Below are positions 9,101 through 16,629 of a DNA stretch of 39,214 nucleotides, in pieces. The stretch is from the NCBI GenBank assembly GCA_020740485.1, contig DYMN01000023.1, positions 1 to 39,214 of the forward strand, in the 5' to 3' direction. The first letter of the stretch is position 1, and each line of letters begins with the position of its first letter. Source of the DNA: Polaribacter sp. Lineage in GTDB: Bacteria; Bacteroidota; Bacteroidia; Flavobacteriales; Flavobacteriaceae. The notes under the pieces are model-generated. The model was not told the origin of the DNA, made no database searches, and was given only the letters and a program-made list of their open reading frames with translations. The translations under genes were made by a program, and so were the position numbers.

Positions 9101-9223
9101 AATGTATTCACCGCAATCCCAAAAACTTACAGTGGGTTCAAGGGTTAATGTATAGGTAACTAAAGAAATTAGAAAAGCAAGCCAACCAAGGTATAAATTG
9201 TATTTTTTGAATGTAAAAATCAT
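6137..9223 (-). CDS. DUF2723 / GT117 polytopic membrane protein
   Basis: 1028 aa. The N-terminal half is a multi-pass membrane region beginning with the DUF2723 signature (FWDCGEYISTAVKLEVGHPP around residues 35-54), where the acidic and histidine residues face a large loop as in C-type membrane glycosyltransferases. The family is classed with GT117 and protein O-mannosyltransferase-like enzymes, so a role in glycosylating exported proteins is plausible; Bacteroidota have general O-glycosylation. The C-terminal part (about 600-1028) is soluble and ends in helical repeats resembling TPRs (AEAGDTTKTIKTLDLSLDK onward). Length is normal for the family. It is alone on the minus strand, with a weak TAAATTCG box at 9396-9403 as possible promoter. 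Confidence 0.88.
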   Translation of the reverse strand: MIFTFKKYNLYLGWLAFLISLVTYTLTLEPTVSFWDCGEYISTAVKLEVGHPPGAPLFQMLGAFFAMFAKDASQVAYMTNFMSALSSAFTILFLFWTISILAQKMLIKKEETPTGAKAIIILGSAMVGALAFTFSDSFWFSAVEAEVYAMSSFLTALLFWLGLKWEAEMDEPHGDRWLLLISFVVGLSFGVHILSLLVIPPIVFLYIYKKYEIKNFKQFAIANVAAILFLAVTFKFIFPFTLKYFSIMELFFVNSVGLPFNSGSIIAGILMIVAFYYGIQYTKKRNWKTAHTLVLSVLFIIIGFSSWLMLPIRANANTMINENNPSSARELLAYYNREQYGDANVFYDKYYSFVFKKDQDPNQPYKNDVIKYEKDLKTGKYVKVNEETYKDYFPNYSDTHKGFIPRMTGTSQTNIDYYKHLAGIPENSTRRPTFSENLKFMLQYQFGYMYGRYFMWNFVGRQNDEQGHLDVHNGNWLSGIPFVDSLKLGPQTNLPDEVKNNPARNVYFFLPLILGLIGVFYQLSKDANNFYILLLFFAFTGLAIIFYTNPKPFEPRERDYAVVGSFYVFAIWIGLGVTALFSYLKEKLQTKPTAWAISALTLLAVPIWMGYQNWDDHDRANKYTAHLNAQAYLSSCDPNAILFTIGDNDTFPLWYLQEVENYRTDIKTVNTSLFATDWYIDQMKRKSYEADPIPSQLTHEQYKYGTLDVAYHVPDTTIVKDSVMFIKDFMNWMQSDKDFTYYQIDENRREKIYPVNKLRIPVNKEMVLKTGLVAPKDADKIVPFIDITIDPNVITKNRIMMLDILANFNWEKPIYFTGGSYEDEEFIWLKDWLQMDGLTYKLVPIKTPNEGSPFEMGRIDPNKMADNVAKWNWGSINKDIYLDSETRKNSVNFRNALVRLALTQAEAGDTTKTIKTLDLSLDKMPADKFYGHGMLMDYINAYYTLGQKEKARVLANQVIGNSQQWLEYFSQFKTDNEFNSIYDELENNLLLYSEIVKMITKYDDQKYAEQAQNKYVQYLDLFKDHIDE

Positions 9224-9451
9224 AATTTAGATACGAGAATTTAGACTTTAGATTAAACCCCGAAAGCTATCGAGGTCAAGATTCCAAGAGTGAAAGACTT
9301 TATGTTGAGTTTATAAAAAAGTTTATCAAACTATTTTACTACTTTGTCTTAAAGCTTGAAAATTAAAACAATATACTTGAAACTCTTTAAAACGGCGAAT
9401 TTAAGCAAATATTTGTTGTCGTAATGCGGAAAGCTGAATTTTAAGTATTTT

Positions 9452-9499
9452 TTAGAATAAAATATTCGATAGATATTACACTGTAAAATTTTATTCTAA
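9452..9499. repeat. 12-bp perfect inverted repeat
   Basis: TTAGAATAAAAT (9452-9463) and ATTTTATTCTAA (9488-9499) are exact reverse complements separated by 24 bases. The pair abuts the tRNA-Gln terminator. It lacks GC pairs and would be a weak hairpin. Role unknown. Confidence 0.6.
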
Positions 9500-9500
9500 C

Positions 9501-9530
9501 AAAAAAAGGCGCTCTGATGAGACGCCTTTT
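9501..9530 (-). terminator. Terminator of tRNA-Gln
   Basis: On the minus strand AAAAGGCG ... CGCCTTTTTTT forms a stem with an inner CTC/GAG pairing and a long T-run (plus-strand A7 at 9501-9507), just past the 3' end of the tRNA. Confidence 0.85.
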
Positions 9531-9533
9531 GTG

Positions 9534-9604
9534 TTGACCTACTAAGACTCGAACTTAGAACGACTGAACCAAAATCAGCTGTGTTACCATTACACCATAG
9601 GTCA
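9534..9604 (-). tRNA. tRNA-Gln (anticodon UUG)
   Basis: The acceptor stem TGACCTA/TAGGTCA is perfect (minus strand 9604-9598 with 9541-9535) with discriminator A. The T-arm contains GTTCGAGTC. The anticodon stem GCTGA/TCAGT encloses the 7-base loop TTTTGGT, giving anticodon TTG. No CCA is encoded. A terminator follows directly. Confidence 0.95.
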
Positions 9605-9664
9605 AAAAGTGGGTGCAAAGATAAAATAAAGTATTTTAATTTGCAATACTTTTTAGATTTTGTT

Positions 9665-9829
9665 TTAGGAGTGTCCTCCAACCACAATTCTCATTATTTT
9701 GAGGTTCAACCTAAAAAAATCGAAAACTTGTTTGATAAAAAACACCCTCATAAACTTTATAATTGGAGTCGGTTCAGTAGCATAAGACGAACTGCTGTAA
9801 GGTTCTGTATGTGATTTACGTTTATTCAT
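9665..9829 (-). CDS. 54-aa small protein downstream of the SQR-like gene
   Basis: An ATG at 9829 opens a 54-codon frame ending in TAA at 9665. The N-terminus is polar (MNKRKSHTEPYSSSSYATEP), and the rest is hydrophobic with spaced basic residues (IIKFMRVFFIKQVFDFF, then LNLKIMRIVVGGHS), like a membrane-surface helix. It starts 41 bases after the SQR-like stop on the same strand, so co-transcription is likely, and ends 60 bases before tRNA-Gln. I do not know a function. A small partner of the quinone reductase or a short membrane-associated protein are both possible. Coding status is inferred from composition and placement. Confidence 0.55.
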   Translation of the reverse strand: MNKRKSHTEPYSSSSYATEPTPIIKFMRVFFIKQVFDFFRLNLKIMRIVVGGHS

Positions 9830-9870
9830 AATTATAGTATATCGTTATTTAAAGATTATCGATTATTAGT

Positions 9871-11328
9871 TTATTCCGGAATCATCCACCAAAATGGTTT
9901 GGCTTTTGCTTTATATAAAAACATATAGTGCATAAAGAGTTTCATCCAATGTCCGGCAGTGCCTACTTCACCTACAGTATCAAATAGTTTTCTACCCCAT
10001 TTTGGATATTTTTCCCAGTCCGGTACAATCGGATTCACGGTCATTACGGCAGCTTGCCCTTTACGGATACCATAACCGGCAGATACAATACAAGCGGCAC
10101 CCATTCTAGCCATAGAAGCTTTATGCGGATGCTCTTTTTTACCAGTTTTAATTTGATGTGCAATATTTTCAGCCACAATTTTACCGATAACGCCTGAAGG
10201 CATTCCTGTTCTTGGCGGAGTAGGGAAAATTTTAGTTCCATTGGGGCTTTCCATTGGTTTACTCATGCCGTGCGGCGGTGCAAATGCTATTCCTGCAGCA
10301 TACACATTGTCGTAAACACCACTTTGATAAATGGAAGGCCAATCTGAAGCTTTCCATTCTTTGTAGGGTTTTGGGGTATAATCAGCATCCACTTTCATCA
10401 TCCCATTTGCAGCAAATACCTTGTCCGTGATATCAGCACCCGCTTTATCAAAAGCTTTCATGCCGGCACCGGCAAAACCGGGAATAAGCATAGCAAAATC
10501 AAAATCGATTGTATGATATTCACCTTCTAAATTTTCATAATAAGCTTTCCCTTTTTCAACTTTGTAAACACCGGCTCTTTTTATCCAATTGATTCCATAT
10601 TCTTTTAAAATCGATTCTGTGAATATTTTTGTCGGTGTAACATACCCATTGCGTTTGATATAGGCACCGCCCATTCCGAAATCGCCTAATTCATATTCAT
10701 TAGAAATCCATACAATATCAGCCAAATGTGATAATTTTCGCTTTCCGATTTCAAATGCAATATTTAAAACGTATTCAAAAGCAGCTCCTTGGCAAGTTGC
10801 CAAAGCATGACCAGTTCCAATTAAAAACGTTTGTCGCTCTCCTTTTTCTAATTTTTCCAAAGATTTTTTTAATTCGCTCCATGAATGAGCTGCATGGTCA
10901 TAAGTACAAACTGATAATGAATTTTTATCAGGTCCTAGACCTTCTGTCCCGTCAAAATTTAACTTGGGTCCGGTAGCATTTACTAAATAATCGTAGGTTA
11001 CTTTTTCAGTTTGTCCGGATTTATCTTCCGCAACATATTCAGCTAAAACATATCCTTGATTTACTTCTGTATCGCCCTCAGGATGAATAGCCAGCGCTTT
11101 TGCTTGCTTATACTCAATCCCTAATTTTTTATAAACCGGTTCTAATTTGAATTTTACTTGATCCGGAGTCATTAAGCCCACTCCAACCCAAATATTAGAA
11201 GGAAACCATTGATAATTACTATTCGGAGAAATGACCACTACTTGATGATCTTTCCCAAGAAATCGTTTGAGATAGGTGGATGCCGTATGTCCGGCAACTC
11301 CGGCTCCAAGCACTACAACTTTTGCCAT
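9871..11328 (-). CDS. Sulfide:quinone oxidoreductase-like flavoprotein
   Basis: 485 aa from the ATG at 11328. It begins with an FAD-binding Rossmann motif (VVVLGAGVAG), so the longer frame starting at 11442 is rejected; the -7 box at 11371-11378 also falls inside that extension. Three cysteines sit where SQR enzymes have theirs: C141 in SVCTYDHA, C179 in LATCQGA and C413 in GAACIVSAGYG. The C-terminal segment (HWMKLFMHYMFLYK) resembles the amphipathic membrane anchor of SQRs. It should oxidise sulfide to zero-valent sulfur and pass electrons to quinone at the inner membrane. Substrate is inferred from family; a related NADH- or sulfur-linked reductase is the alternative. Confidence 0.8.
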   Translation of the reverse strand: MAKVVVLGAGVAGHTASTYLKRFLGKDHQVVVISPNSNYQWFPSNIWVGVGLMTPDQVKFKLEPVYKKLGIEYKQAKALAIHPEGDTEVNQGYVLAEYVAEDKSGQTEKVTYDYLVNATGPKLNFDGTEGLGPDKNSLSVCTYDHAAHSWSELKKSLEKLEKGERQTFLIGTGHALATCQGAAFEYVLNIAFEIGKRKLSHLADIVWISNEYELGDFGMGGAYIKRNGYVTPTKIFTESILKEYGINWIKRAGVYKVEKGKAYYENLEGEYHTIDFDFAMLIPGFAGAGMKAFDKAGADITDKVFAANGMMKVDADYTPKPYKEWKASDWPSIYQSGVYDNVYAAGIAFAPPHGMSKPMESPNGTKIFPTPPRTGMPSGVIGKIVAENIAHQIKTGKKEHPHKASMARMGAACIVSAGYGIRKGQAAVMTVNPIVPDWEKYPKWGRKLFDTVGEVGTAGHWMKLFMHYMFLYKAKAKPFWWMIPE

Positions 11329-11370
11329 AAAGTTAATAAAATTTAATAGATTAGTAATGTGTTTTGTCGA

Positions 11371-11378
11371 CAAATATA
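11371..11378 (-). promoter_or_regulatory. -7 element of the SQR-like gene
   Basis: Minus strand TATATTTG matches TAnnTTTG exactly, 42 bases before the ATG at 11328, and supports that start over the upstream one. Confidence 0.5.
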
Positions 11379-11559
11379 CGTAATACAATGAATTAGCGGA
11401 GTTTTTTTGTGGTTTTTTTAAGGACATCTTAAAATCACACAAAAGAAATTTTCATTTTGCTAAATATTTTTCATTGCAATAATGTTAAATTGTAGGCTAT
11501 TTTAAATTTTAACTTAAAATTAGTTTATGTACATTCGTAATATTCGTGCTTTTCGTATG

Positions 11560-12837
11560 TTATTTTATCACACTATAGGCTTCCAAGGCTCTTTTGCGCG
11601 CCATAGCGTGGTCCACCATAGGCAAAGGATAGTTTGGAGTTAGTAATTCCGGAACCCATTTTTTAATGTAAATCAATTCTTTATCAAATTTTTTGAGTTG
11701 TTCCGAGGGATTGAAGACCCGGAAATAAGGTGCTGCATCACAACCTGTTCCCGCTGCCCATTGCCAATTGCCATTGTTAGCGCTGAGTTCGTAGTCTAAG
11801 AGTTTTTCAGCAAAATAGGCTTCGCCCCATCGCCAATCTATCAATAGGTGTTTGGTTAAAAAAGAAGCGACCACCATACGCACGCGGTTGTGCATATAAC
11901 CGGTTTGGTTCAATTGACGCATCCCTGCATCTACCATAGGATAGCCGGTTTTGCCATCTTTCCATTTTTGAAATTCTTTTTCGTCATTGCGCCATTGTAT
12001 CTCATCAAATTTGATGTAAAAATTGCGATGTACCACTTGTGGAAAATGAAAGAGAATTTGCATAAAAAATTCTCGCCAAATCAGTTCGCTGAGAAAAGCT
12101 TCAGAAATGTTTTGCACACGTTGCACCAATTCGCGAATGCCTACGGTACCAAATCGCAAATGCACACTAAGATAACTTGTTTGGTCTAATGCAGGAAAAT
12201 CGCGGATTTGGGCATATTGGTCTAAAAAGGTGAAATTATAAGGTTTTACAAGGATTGTCGAGGGTTCAAAGCCCAATTCTTGTAGCGAAATACACGGGAA
12301 TTTTGCTTTAATAAATGATTTTAAATCAGATTTTAGAAATGGTTTTTGAGATTGTAAACGCCATTTTTCCAACCATTTGCGTTTGTAAGGGGTGAAAACA
12401 GTATAAGGTTTACCATCGTCTTTTACCACTTCCGATTTTTCGAAAATCACTTGGTCTTTAAAGGAGTAGAATGCAATGTTGTGTTGTTTTAAAAGTTGTG
12501 CAACTTCTGTATCTCTTTGCAATGCGTAGGGTTCATAGTCGTGATTGGTATAAACGGATTGAATATCGTATTTTTCAATGAGTTGTTGCCAAACTTCAAT
12601 GGGTTTACCTTTTAAACACAATAGGGAACTGCCATTCTTTTGCAATACGGTGTTTAACTCAGACAAACGTTGGTGAATAAACTGCACCCGCGCATCATTG
12701 CGTGGCAATTCGGTTAAAATTTGATCATCAAAAATAAAAATGGGTAATACAGGCAAACCTGCTTGACCAGCGTGATACAAACCGGTATTGTCTTCAAATC
12801 GCAAATCCCTACGAAACCAAAAGAGGTTGATTTTCAT
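11560..12837 (-). CDS. phrB: Deoxyribodipyrimidine photolyase (class I)
   Basis: 425-aa photolyase/cryptochrome family protein that uses blue light to split cyclobutane pyrimidine dimers. The N-terminal antenna domain starts with LFWFRRDLRFEDN. The C-terminal FAD domain holds WREFFMQILFHFP, the DAGMRQL and GYMHNRVRM segments, and ANNGNWQWAAGTGCDAAPYF, typical of class I CPD photolyases. Slightly shorter than the E. coli enzyme. Its ATG overlaps the end of the frameshifted hepT in an ATGA arrangement, so translation is probably coupled. It is the last gene of the block that begins with the carotenoid operon, which fits a shared light response. Confidence 0.93.
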   Translation of the reverse strand: MKINLFWFRRDLRFEDNTGLYHAGQAGLPVLPIFIFDDQILTELPRNDARVQFIHQRLSELNTVLQKNGSSLLCLKGKPIEVWQQLIEKYDIQSVYTNHDYEPYALQRDTEVAQLLKQHNIAFYSFKDQVIFEKSEVVKDDGKPYTVFTPYKRKWLEKWRLQSQKPFLKSDLKSFIKAKFPCISLQELGFEPSTILVKPYNFTFLDQYAQIRDFPALDQTSYLSVHLRFGTVGIRELVQRVQNISEAFLSELIWREFFMQILFHFPQVVHRNFYIKFDEIQWRNDEKEFQKWKDGKTGYPMVDAGMRQLNQTGYMHNRVRMVVASFLTKHLLIDWRWGEAYFAEKLLDYELSANNGNWQWAAGTGCDAAPYFRVFNPSEQLKKFDKELIYIKKWVPELLTPNYPLPMVDHAMARKRALEAYSVIK

Positions 12838-13179
12838 TGATTTTCATTTATTAAATCAAAAATTTCAGATTTCAAAATTGGTAAGTAATTGATAAGTATT
12901 CCCCAAATAATTTCATCTGAAATACTATCGTAACTATGAATTATCATGTTTCTCAATCCAATAATTCTTTTGGCATTTGTAATCGGGAAATCATTTTGGA
13001 TTTTTATAATCCTATTTCATGGCTTCACCTATAATTTCCAAATTTCTCTCAATCCCCCTTTTTAAGAGAATATCATTTTGATAAGAATTAAATAATTTGG
13101 GTTTGTTTTCCCAAAATAAATCTATTTCGTCAATGGCAAATTTGATGTCGTATAGAGATTTAAGCAACTGCTCGTTCAT
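12834..13179 (-). pseudogene. HepT-like HEPN toxin, single-base frameshift
   Basis: From the ATG at 13179 the frame reads a HEPN N-terminus (MNEQLLKSLYDIKFAIDEID ... NLEIIGEAMK) and stops at TAG 13014-13012. Removing one A from the three-A run at 13015-13017 restores the rest: NRIIKIQNDF, then ITNAKRIIGL, then the intact catalytic motif RNMIIHSY (RX4HXY), ending in TGA at 12834. The whole would be about 114 aa, the normal HepT length. The start overlaps mntA by 20 bp, and the TGA overlaps the photolyase ATG. One extra base in an A-run could be real inactivation, programmed slippage or an assembly error. Confidence 0.85.
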
Positions 13180-13471
13180 ACAATATAATTTTGGTTCTAT
13201 CTACTATTTGACGGAAAATCGGATTTTTAATGTATTGATATTCAACTAAATCTATTTTTCTTTTGAAAACATTCTCCAATTTTTCTTTTAAATCCATATA
13301 ATTGTCAAAATATTCTTCCAATTGAATTTCATCAAAACGAACCAAAAAATCTATATCACTATTATCATTAAAGTTTTCCTGTAAAACAGAACCAAACACA
13401 TATAATTCACTTACTTTATGTGTATTACAAAGTGATTTTAACTCTACAATATGTTGCAAAAGGATATTCAT
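13160..13471 (-). CDS. MntA-like minimal nucleotidyltransferase antitoxin (second copy)
   Basis: 103 aa with GSX10DXD (G27 S28 ... D39, D41), the active-site signature of MNT proteins that AMPylate HEPN toxins. It is clearly different from the copy at 454-744, so it is not a recent duplication. The partner hepT overlaps its end by 20 bp but is frameshifted. A -7 element TATCTTTG lies 4 bases before the ATG, giving a near-leaderless transcript. The gene starts 22 bp after the TonB receptor stop, so read-through from the carotenoid operon is also possible. Confidence 0.87.
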   Translation of the reverse strand: MNILLQHIVELKSLCNTHKVSELYVFGSVLQENFNDNSDIDFLVRFDEIQLEEYFDNYMDLKEKLENVFKRKIDLVEYQYIKNPIFRQIVDRTKIILYERAVA

Positions 13472-13475
13472 ATTA

Positions 13476-13483
13476 CAAAGATA
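13476..13483 (-). promoter_or_regulatory. -7 element of the second mntA, near-leaderless
   Basis: Minus strand TATCTTTG matches TAnnTTTG, followed by only TAAT before the ATG at 13471. This is the same layout as the mntA at 744. Confidence 0.5.
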
Positions 13484-13493
13484 GTAAAAAAAA

Positions 13494-15896
13494 TCAAAAA
13501 TCCACCATCAAACCAATACTTGGTACTACTGTTCCGCTTTCATTTTCAATGAGTTTGTATTGATAATGGGTGGCATCAGCCGGAACAGGTGCCCCGTTAA
13601 CATCATAAAGTACGTTGAAAAAATCTTGGTCTTTTGCTTTGAAATTATACACATTTTGGATGTCTAAATAAAGGTTTAAAGCCCATTTTTTATAGTACCA
13701 TTTTTTGTCAATTCTAAGGTCCATTCCGTGTGAAATTGGTGAACGTTCCGAATTGATTTGGGTATAATCGAGCACGGCTTGTTGACGAACGTCCCACACG
13801 TTTTGCAAAGAAGAAGTGGCTAGGTCAATCGGGGTGTAAGGCGCGCCACCTAACAAGCGGAACTTCATTCCCAATTCCCAATCTTTGTTGAATTTATATC
13901 CACCTACCACATTGAACACGTGTTGGTTGTCCCAAGAAGATGGAATGTATTTTTGGTTGACATCTTTAAATTCGCTTCGCACAAATGTATAGGAAAAACT
14001 ACCGAATATTCTATTGGTCAACTTTTGCGTACCCGAAAATTCAATACCGTAACTTCTTCCTTTTGAATTTGAACGAATAGGCGTGTTGCCTATTACCCCA
14101 AAATCACTACCTAAATTGGCTAATGAAATCTGATTGTTTAAATCAAACGGATAATGCTTGTAAATTTTATAAAATGATTCTAATTTCAGTTGAAAATACT
14201 GTTTAGGTGTCCATTGATAACCCCCTGCAAATTGCCAAGAATCAATGTATTTCAATCCGTTTTGTTTGTTGACCAAAGTTCCGGCATTGTCTCTAAAACC
14301 CATAATGGTGTAAGCCGGTAATTGAAAGTATTTTCCAACATTTGCTACTAATTTCCCTTTTTCAGACGTTTTGTAACTGGCAGAGAATCTGGGAGATATT
14401 TGTTCAAAAGGATTAGACATCGTATTTGCATAATCTGTAAAATCAGTTCGGATGCTGAAAGAGGTTTCTAACTTTTCATCCATAAAATTGCGATTGGTTT
14501 GGGCGAAAAGGGCATATTTTTGAAAAGAGAGTTTAGAATCAAAATCCAAAGTTTGTACCGCGTTTCCTACATTGATTTTTTGAAATGTTTCGCTTACGTA
14601 TTTCACGCGTTCTAAGCCAATTCCCGCATACCATTTCCACTTGCCTGTGGTGTGATGGTGTTGCCATCTGAACTTGTTTTCAATTTCTTGTGAAAGATAA
14701 TTTAACAACAAATTAGTAGGGTTTTCTACATTGTAACGGTATTTTTCTGCGGTATTGTTAAGCATATTTCTACTTAAAACAAATTCATTATACCCATTAT
14801 CTGTAAAATTTTTCCAATTAACCCCTACTGCATAATTCCATTGCTCATATTTTGGTATATTATTGAGAATGTATTGATTGCGTTCTAAAATATCGGTATC
14901 AGTTACCCCATCATTTACCGTGGTGTTGAGTTTAAAATTATCAATAGCACCCAATCCCAAAATAGTCAGTTGGTTGTTGTCATTTAATTGAAAGTCGTGT
15001 ACATATTGAAAATCGTTGTAAATTGGTAAAAACGGCAATTTTAGGGCTTCAAATAATAATTGCAAATAGGAACGGCGCACCGAAAGCAACATTCCCGAAT
15101 TTTTTCCAGTAGGGGTATCTATGGTCAATCCAAAATCGGATGAACCCAAGTTAACAGAACCCGTTAAAAGATCAGAATTGGCTTTTTTGGTGGTAATATC
15201 CATCACCGAACTCAGCGCATTACCACGCGAAACGGGAAAAGCACCGGTATAAAAATCTACATTTTGAATAAAGTTTACATTGATCATGCCCACAGGTCCA
15301 CCGCTTGAGCCTTGCGTGGCAAAGTGATTGATGTTGGGAATTTCTATGCCGTCCATAAAAAACTTGTTTTCACTCGGCGAACCGCCACGCACAATCAAAT
15401 CGTTTCGGAAAGAATTAGTTGTGGCTACTCCCGGTAAATTACGTACTACAAACGATATATCACGATTAGCACCCGGACTACGCATAATTTCAGTAACCCC
15501 TATACGAGTCACACTAATTGGGCTCTCGGATTTTGTTTTGAAAGCAGACGTTTTGACCACCACTTCTTGCAATGTAGCCACATTTTCTTCGAGTAATATT
15601 TCTAAATTTTGAGTTCTTACATTACTGATAGTCAACTCAGTAATGCGTTCGTCATTATATCCTATCAATGTTGCCAACACATTGTAAACCCCGGGTTTAA
15701 TGTTATCAATCTTGAAGTTTCCATCAAGATCCGTAGATGCAAAATAGGAAGTGCCTTCTAATACTACATCTACCATAGGAATAGGTTGATTGTCAGCAAT
15801 ATTACGAACAGTTCCGGTGAGGGTAGCGGTTTGGGCACGCAACACGAACGAAAGTAAAAAGAGAACAAAAGTTAGAAGAAATTTTAAGAGATTCAT
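13494..15896 (-). CDS. TonB-dependent receptor with carboxypeptidase-like N-terminal domain
   Basis: 800-aa outer-membrane receptor. A signal peptide (ending in RAQ at residue 22) is followed by a carboxypeptidase-regulatory-like beta domain (about 24-112, ATLTGTVRNIADNQPIPMV), a plug domain (about 120-235, with VRNLPGV and LIVRGGSPSENKFFMDGIEI) and a 22-strand-type barrel ending in Phe. It has no STN domain, so it is a transporter rather than a FecA-type signaller. It starts 22 bp after the lycopene cyclase stop and is probably the last gene of the carotenoid transcript. Substrate unknown; cobalamin, which the upstream CarH-like regulator needs, or a lipid precursor would fit but neither is shown. 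Confidence 0.93.
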   Translation of the reverse strand: MNLLKFLLTFVLFLLSFVLRAQTATLTGTVRNIADNQPIPMVDVVLEGTSYFASTDLDGNFKIDNIKPGVYNVLATLIGYNDERITELTISNVRTQNLEILLEENVATLQEVVVKTSAFKTKSESPISVTRIGVTEIMRSPGANRDISFVVRNLPGVATTNSFRNDLIVRGGSPSENKFFMDGIEIPNINHFATQGSSGGPVGMINVNFIQNVDFYTGAFPVSRGNALSSVMDITTKKANSDLLTGSVNLGSSDFGLTIDTPTGKNSGMLLSVRRSYLQLLFEALKLPFLPIYNDFQYVHDFQLNDNNQLTILGLGAIDNFKLNTTVNDGVTDTDILERNQYILNNIPKYEQWNYAVGVNWKNFTDNGYNEFVLSRNMLNNTAEKYRYNVENPTNLLLNYLSQEIENKFRWQHHHTTGKWKWYAGIGLERVKYVSETFQKINVGNAVQTLDFDSKLSFQKYALFAQTNRNFMDEKLETSFSIRTDFTDYANTMSNPFEQISPRFSASYKTSEKGKLVANVGKYFQLPAYTIMGFRDNAGTLVNKQNGLKYIDSWQFAGGYQWTPKQYFQLKLESFYKIYKHYPFDLNNQISLANLGSDFGVIGNTPIRSNSKGRSYGIEFSGTQKLTNRIFGSFSYTFVRSEFKDVNQKYIPSSWDNQHVFNVVGGYKFNKDWELGMKFRLLGGAPYTPIDLATSSLQNVWDVRQQAVLDYTQINSERSPISHGMDLRIDKKWYYKKWALNLYLDIQNVYNFKAKDQDFFNVLYDVNGAPVPADATHYQYKLIENESGTVVPSIGLMVDF

Positions 15897-15918
15897 TTTT
15901 TAAATAATTAATAATTAA

Positions 15919-16611
15919 TTAGTTATTCCATTTAATTTTTGTTTGATAATCTATTAAAACCAAACTCATCAATAACATAGAAAAAGCATAAGCAAAGTCT
16001 TCGACCGGAATGGTTACAAAGCGCAATCCTAAATTTTCCGAATTATTATACCACACTATAGGTTCCGGAGTTAGCATTCCTGTCAAAATGCCGTTGACTG
16101 CAAAAAACGGAATCAATACTACCAAATAAGCCAAATAAAAGCGTTGGAGTAAAAATGGTTTTTTTAACATTGCAAAAGCCAAAATGAGAAACAACATACT
16201 AAAATTGACTAAGGTATAGGTTTTATTAATATTAAAAAGAATTATAAAAAAAGAGAGCACCAAAATGATATAACTAACCCATTTTGCTTTTTTTAAACTC
16301 AACATCCAAAGGGGTTTAAAATACTGAAAAGAGTAATATATAAAAAGACTAGCGTAAGGTATCAACCAAAAAAACAGCCATTCTTCTATAGGCAAATGTA
16401 GAAGGTTAACACCCATTAAATACTTTGGATTAAAACCCCAAATTTTTTGAACAGTGAAATAGATATCCCAAACGATAAAGAGAAGAGCAGTAACGCTTAT
16501 GGAGATTGCAATGGGTTTCCACCATTGAATCATCTTCATTTTGGGATGAAAACTGTATAAAAATGGGACAATAACCGATACTATTACTAATAATAAATAG
16601 GTGTACTCCAA
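15919..16611 (-). CDS. crtY: Lycopene cyclase (CrtYcd type)
   Basis: 230-aa integral membrane protein with about seven helices, made of two similar halves. Each half has the family signature PxE[E/D]: LPIEEWLFFWLIPY in the first and TIPVEDFAYAF in the second. This is the fused form of the CrtYc/CrtYd cyclases and is unrelated to the flavin-containing CrtY of proteobacteria. It closes the ends of lycopene to give beta-carotene. It lies 18 bp after crtZ and 22 bp before the TonB receptor in one operon. Confidence 0.9.
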   Translation of the reverse strand: MEYTYLLLVIVSVIVPFLYSFHPKMKMIQWWKPIAISISVTALLFIVWDIYFTVQKIWGFNPKYLMGVNLLHLPIEEWLFFWLIPYASLFIYYSFQYFKPLWMLSLKKAKWVSYIILVLSFFIILFNINKTYTLVNFSMLFLILAFAMLKKPFLLQRFYLAYLVVLIPFFAVNGILTGMLTPEPIVWYNNSENLGLRFVTIPVEDFAYAFSMLLMSLVLIDYQTKIKWNN

Positions 16612-16629
16612 CTTTGATTTCTTTTAAGT

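Noticed and set aside
9581-9814. 77-aa plus-strand ORF
   Set aside because: It starts inside tRNA-Gln on the opposite strand and overlaps the better 54-aa ORF; composition looks random.
11329-11442. 38-residue N-terminal extension of the SQR-like protein
   Set aside because: It precedes the FAD-binding start, has low-complexity content and contains the -7 box.
11506-11520. AT-only palindrome ATTTTAA-c-TTAAAAT downstream of the photolyase gene
   Set aside because: No GC pairs and no T-run; such palindromes are frequent by chance in this AT-rich DNA.
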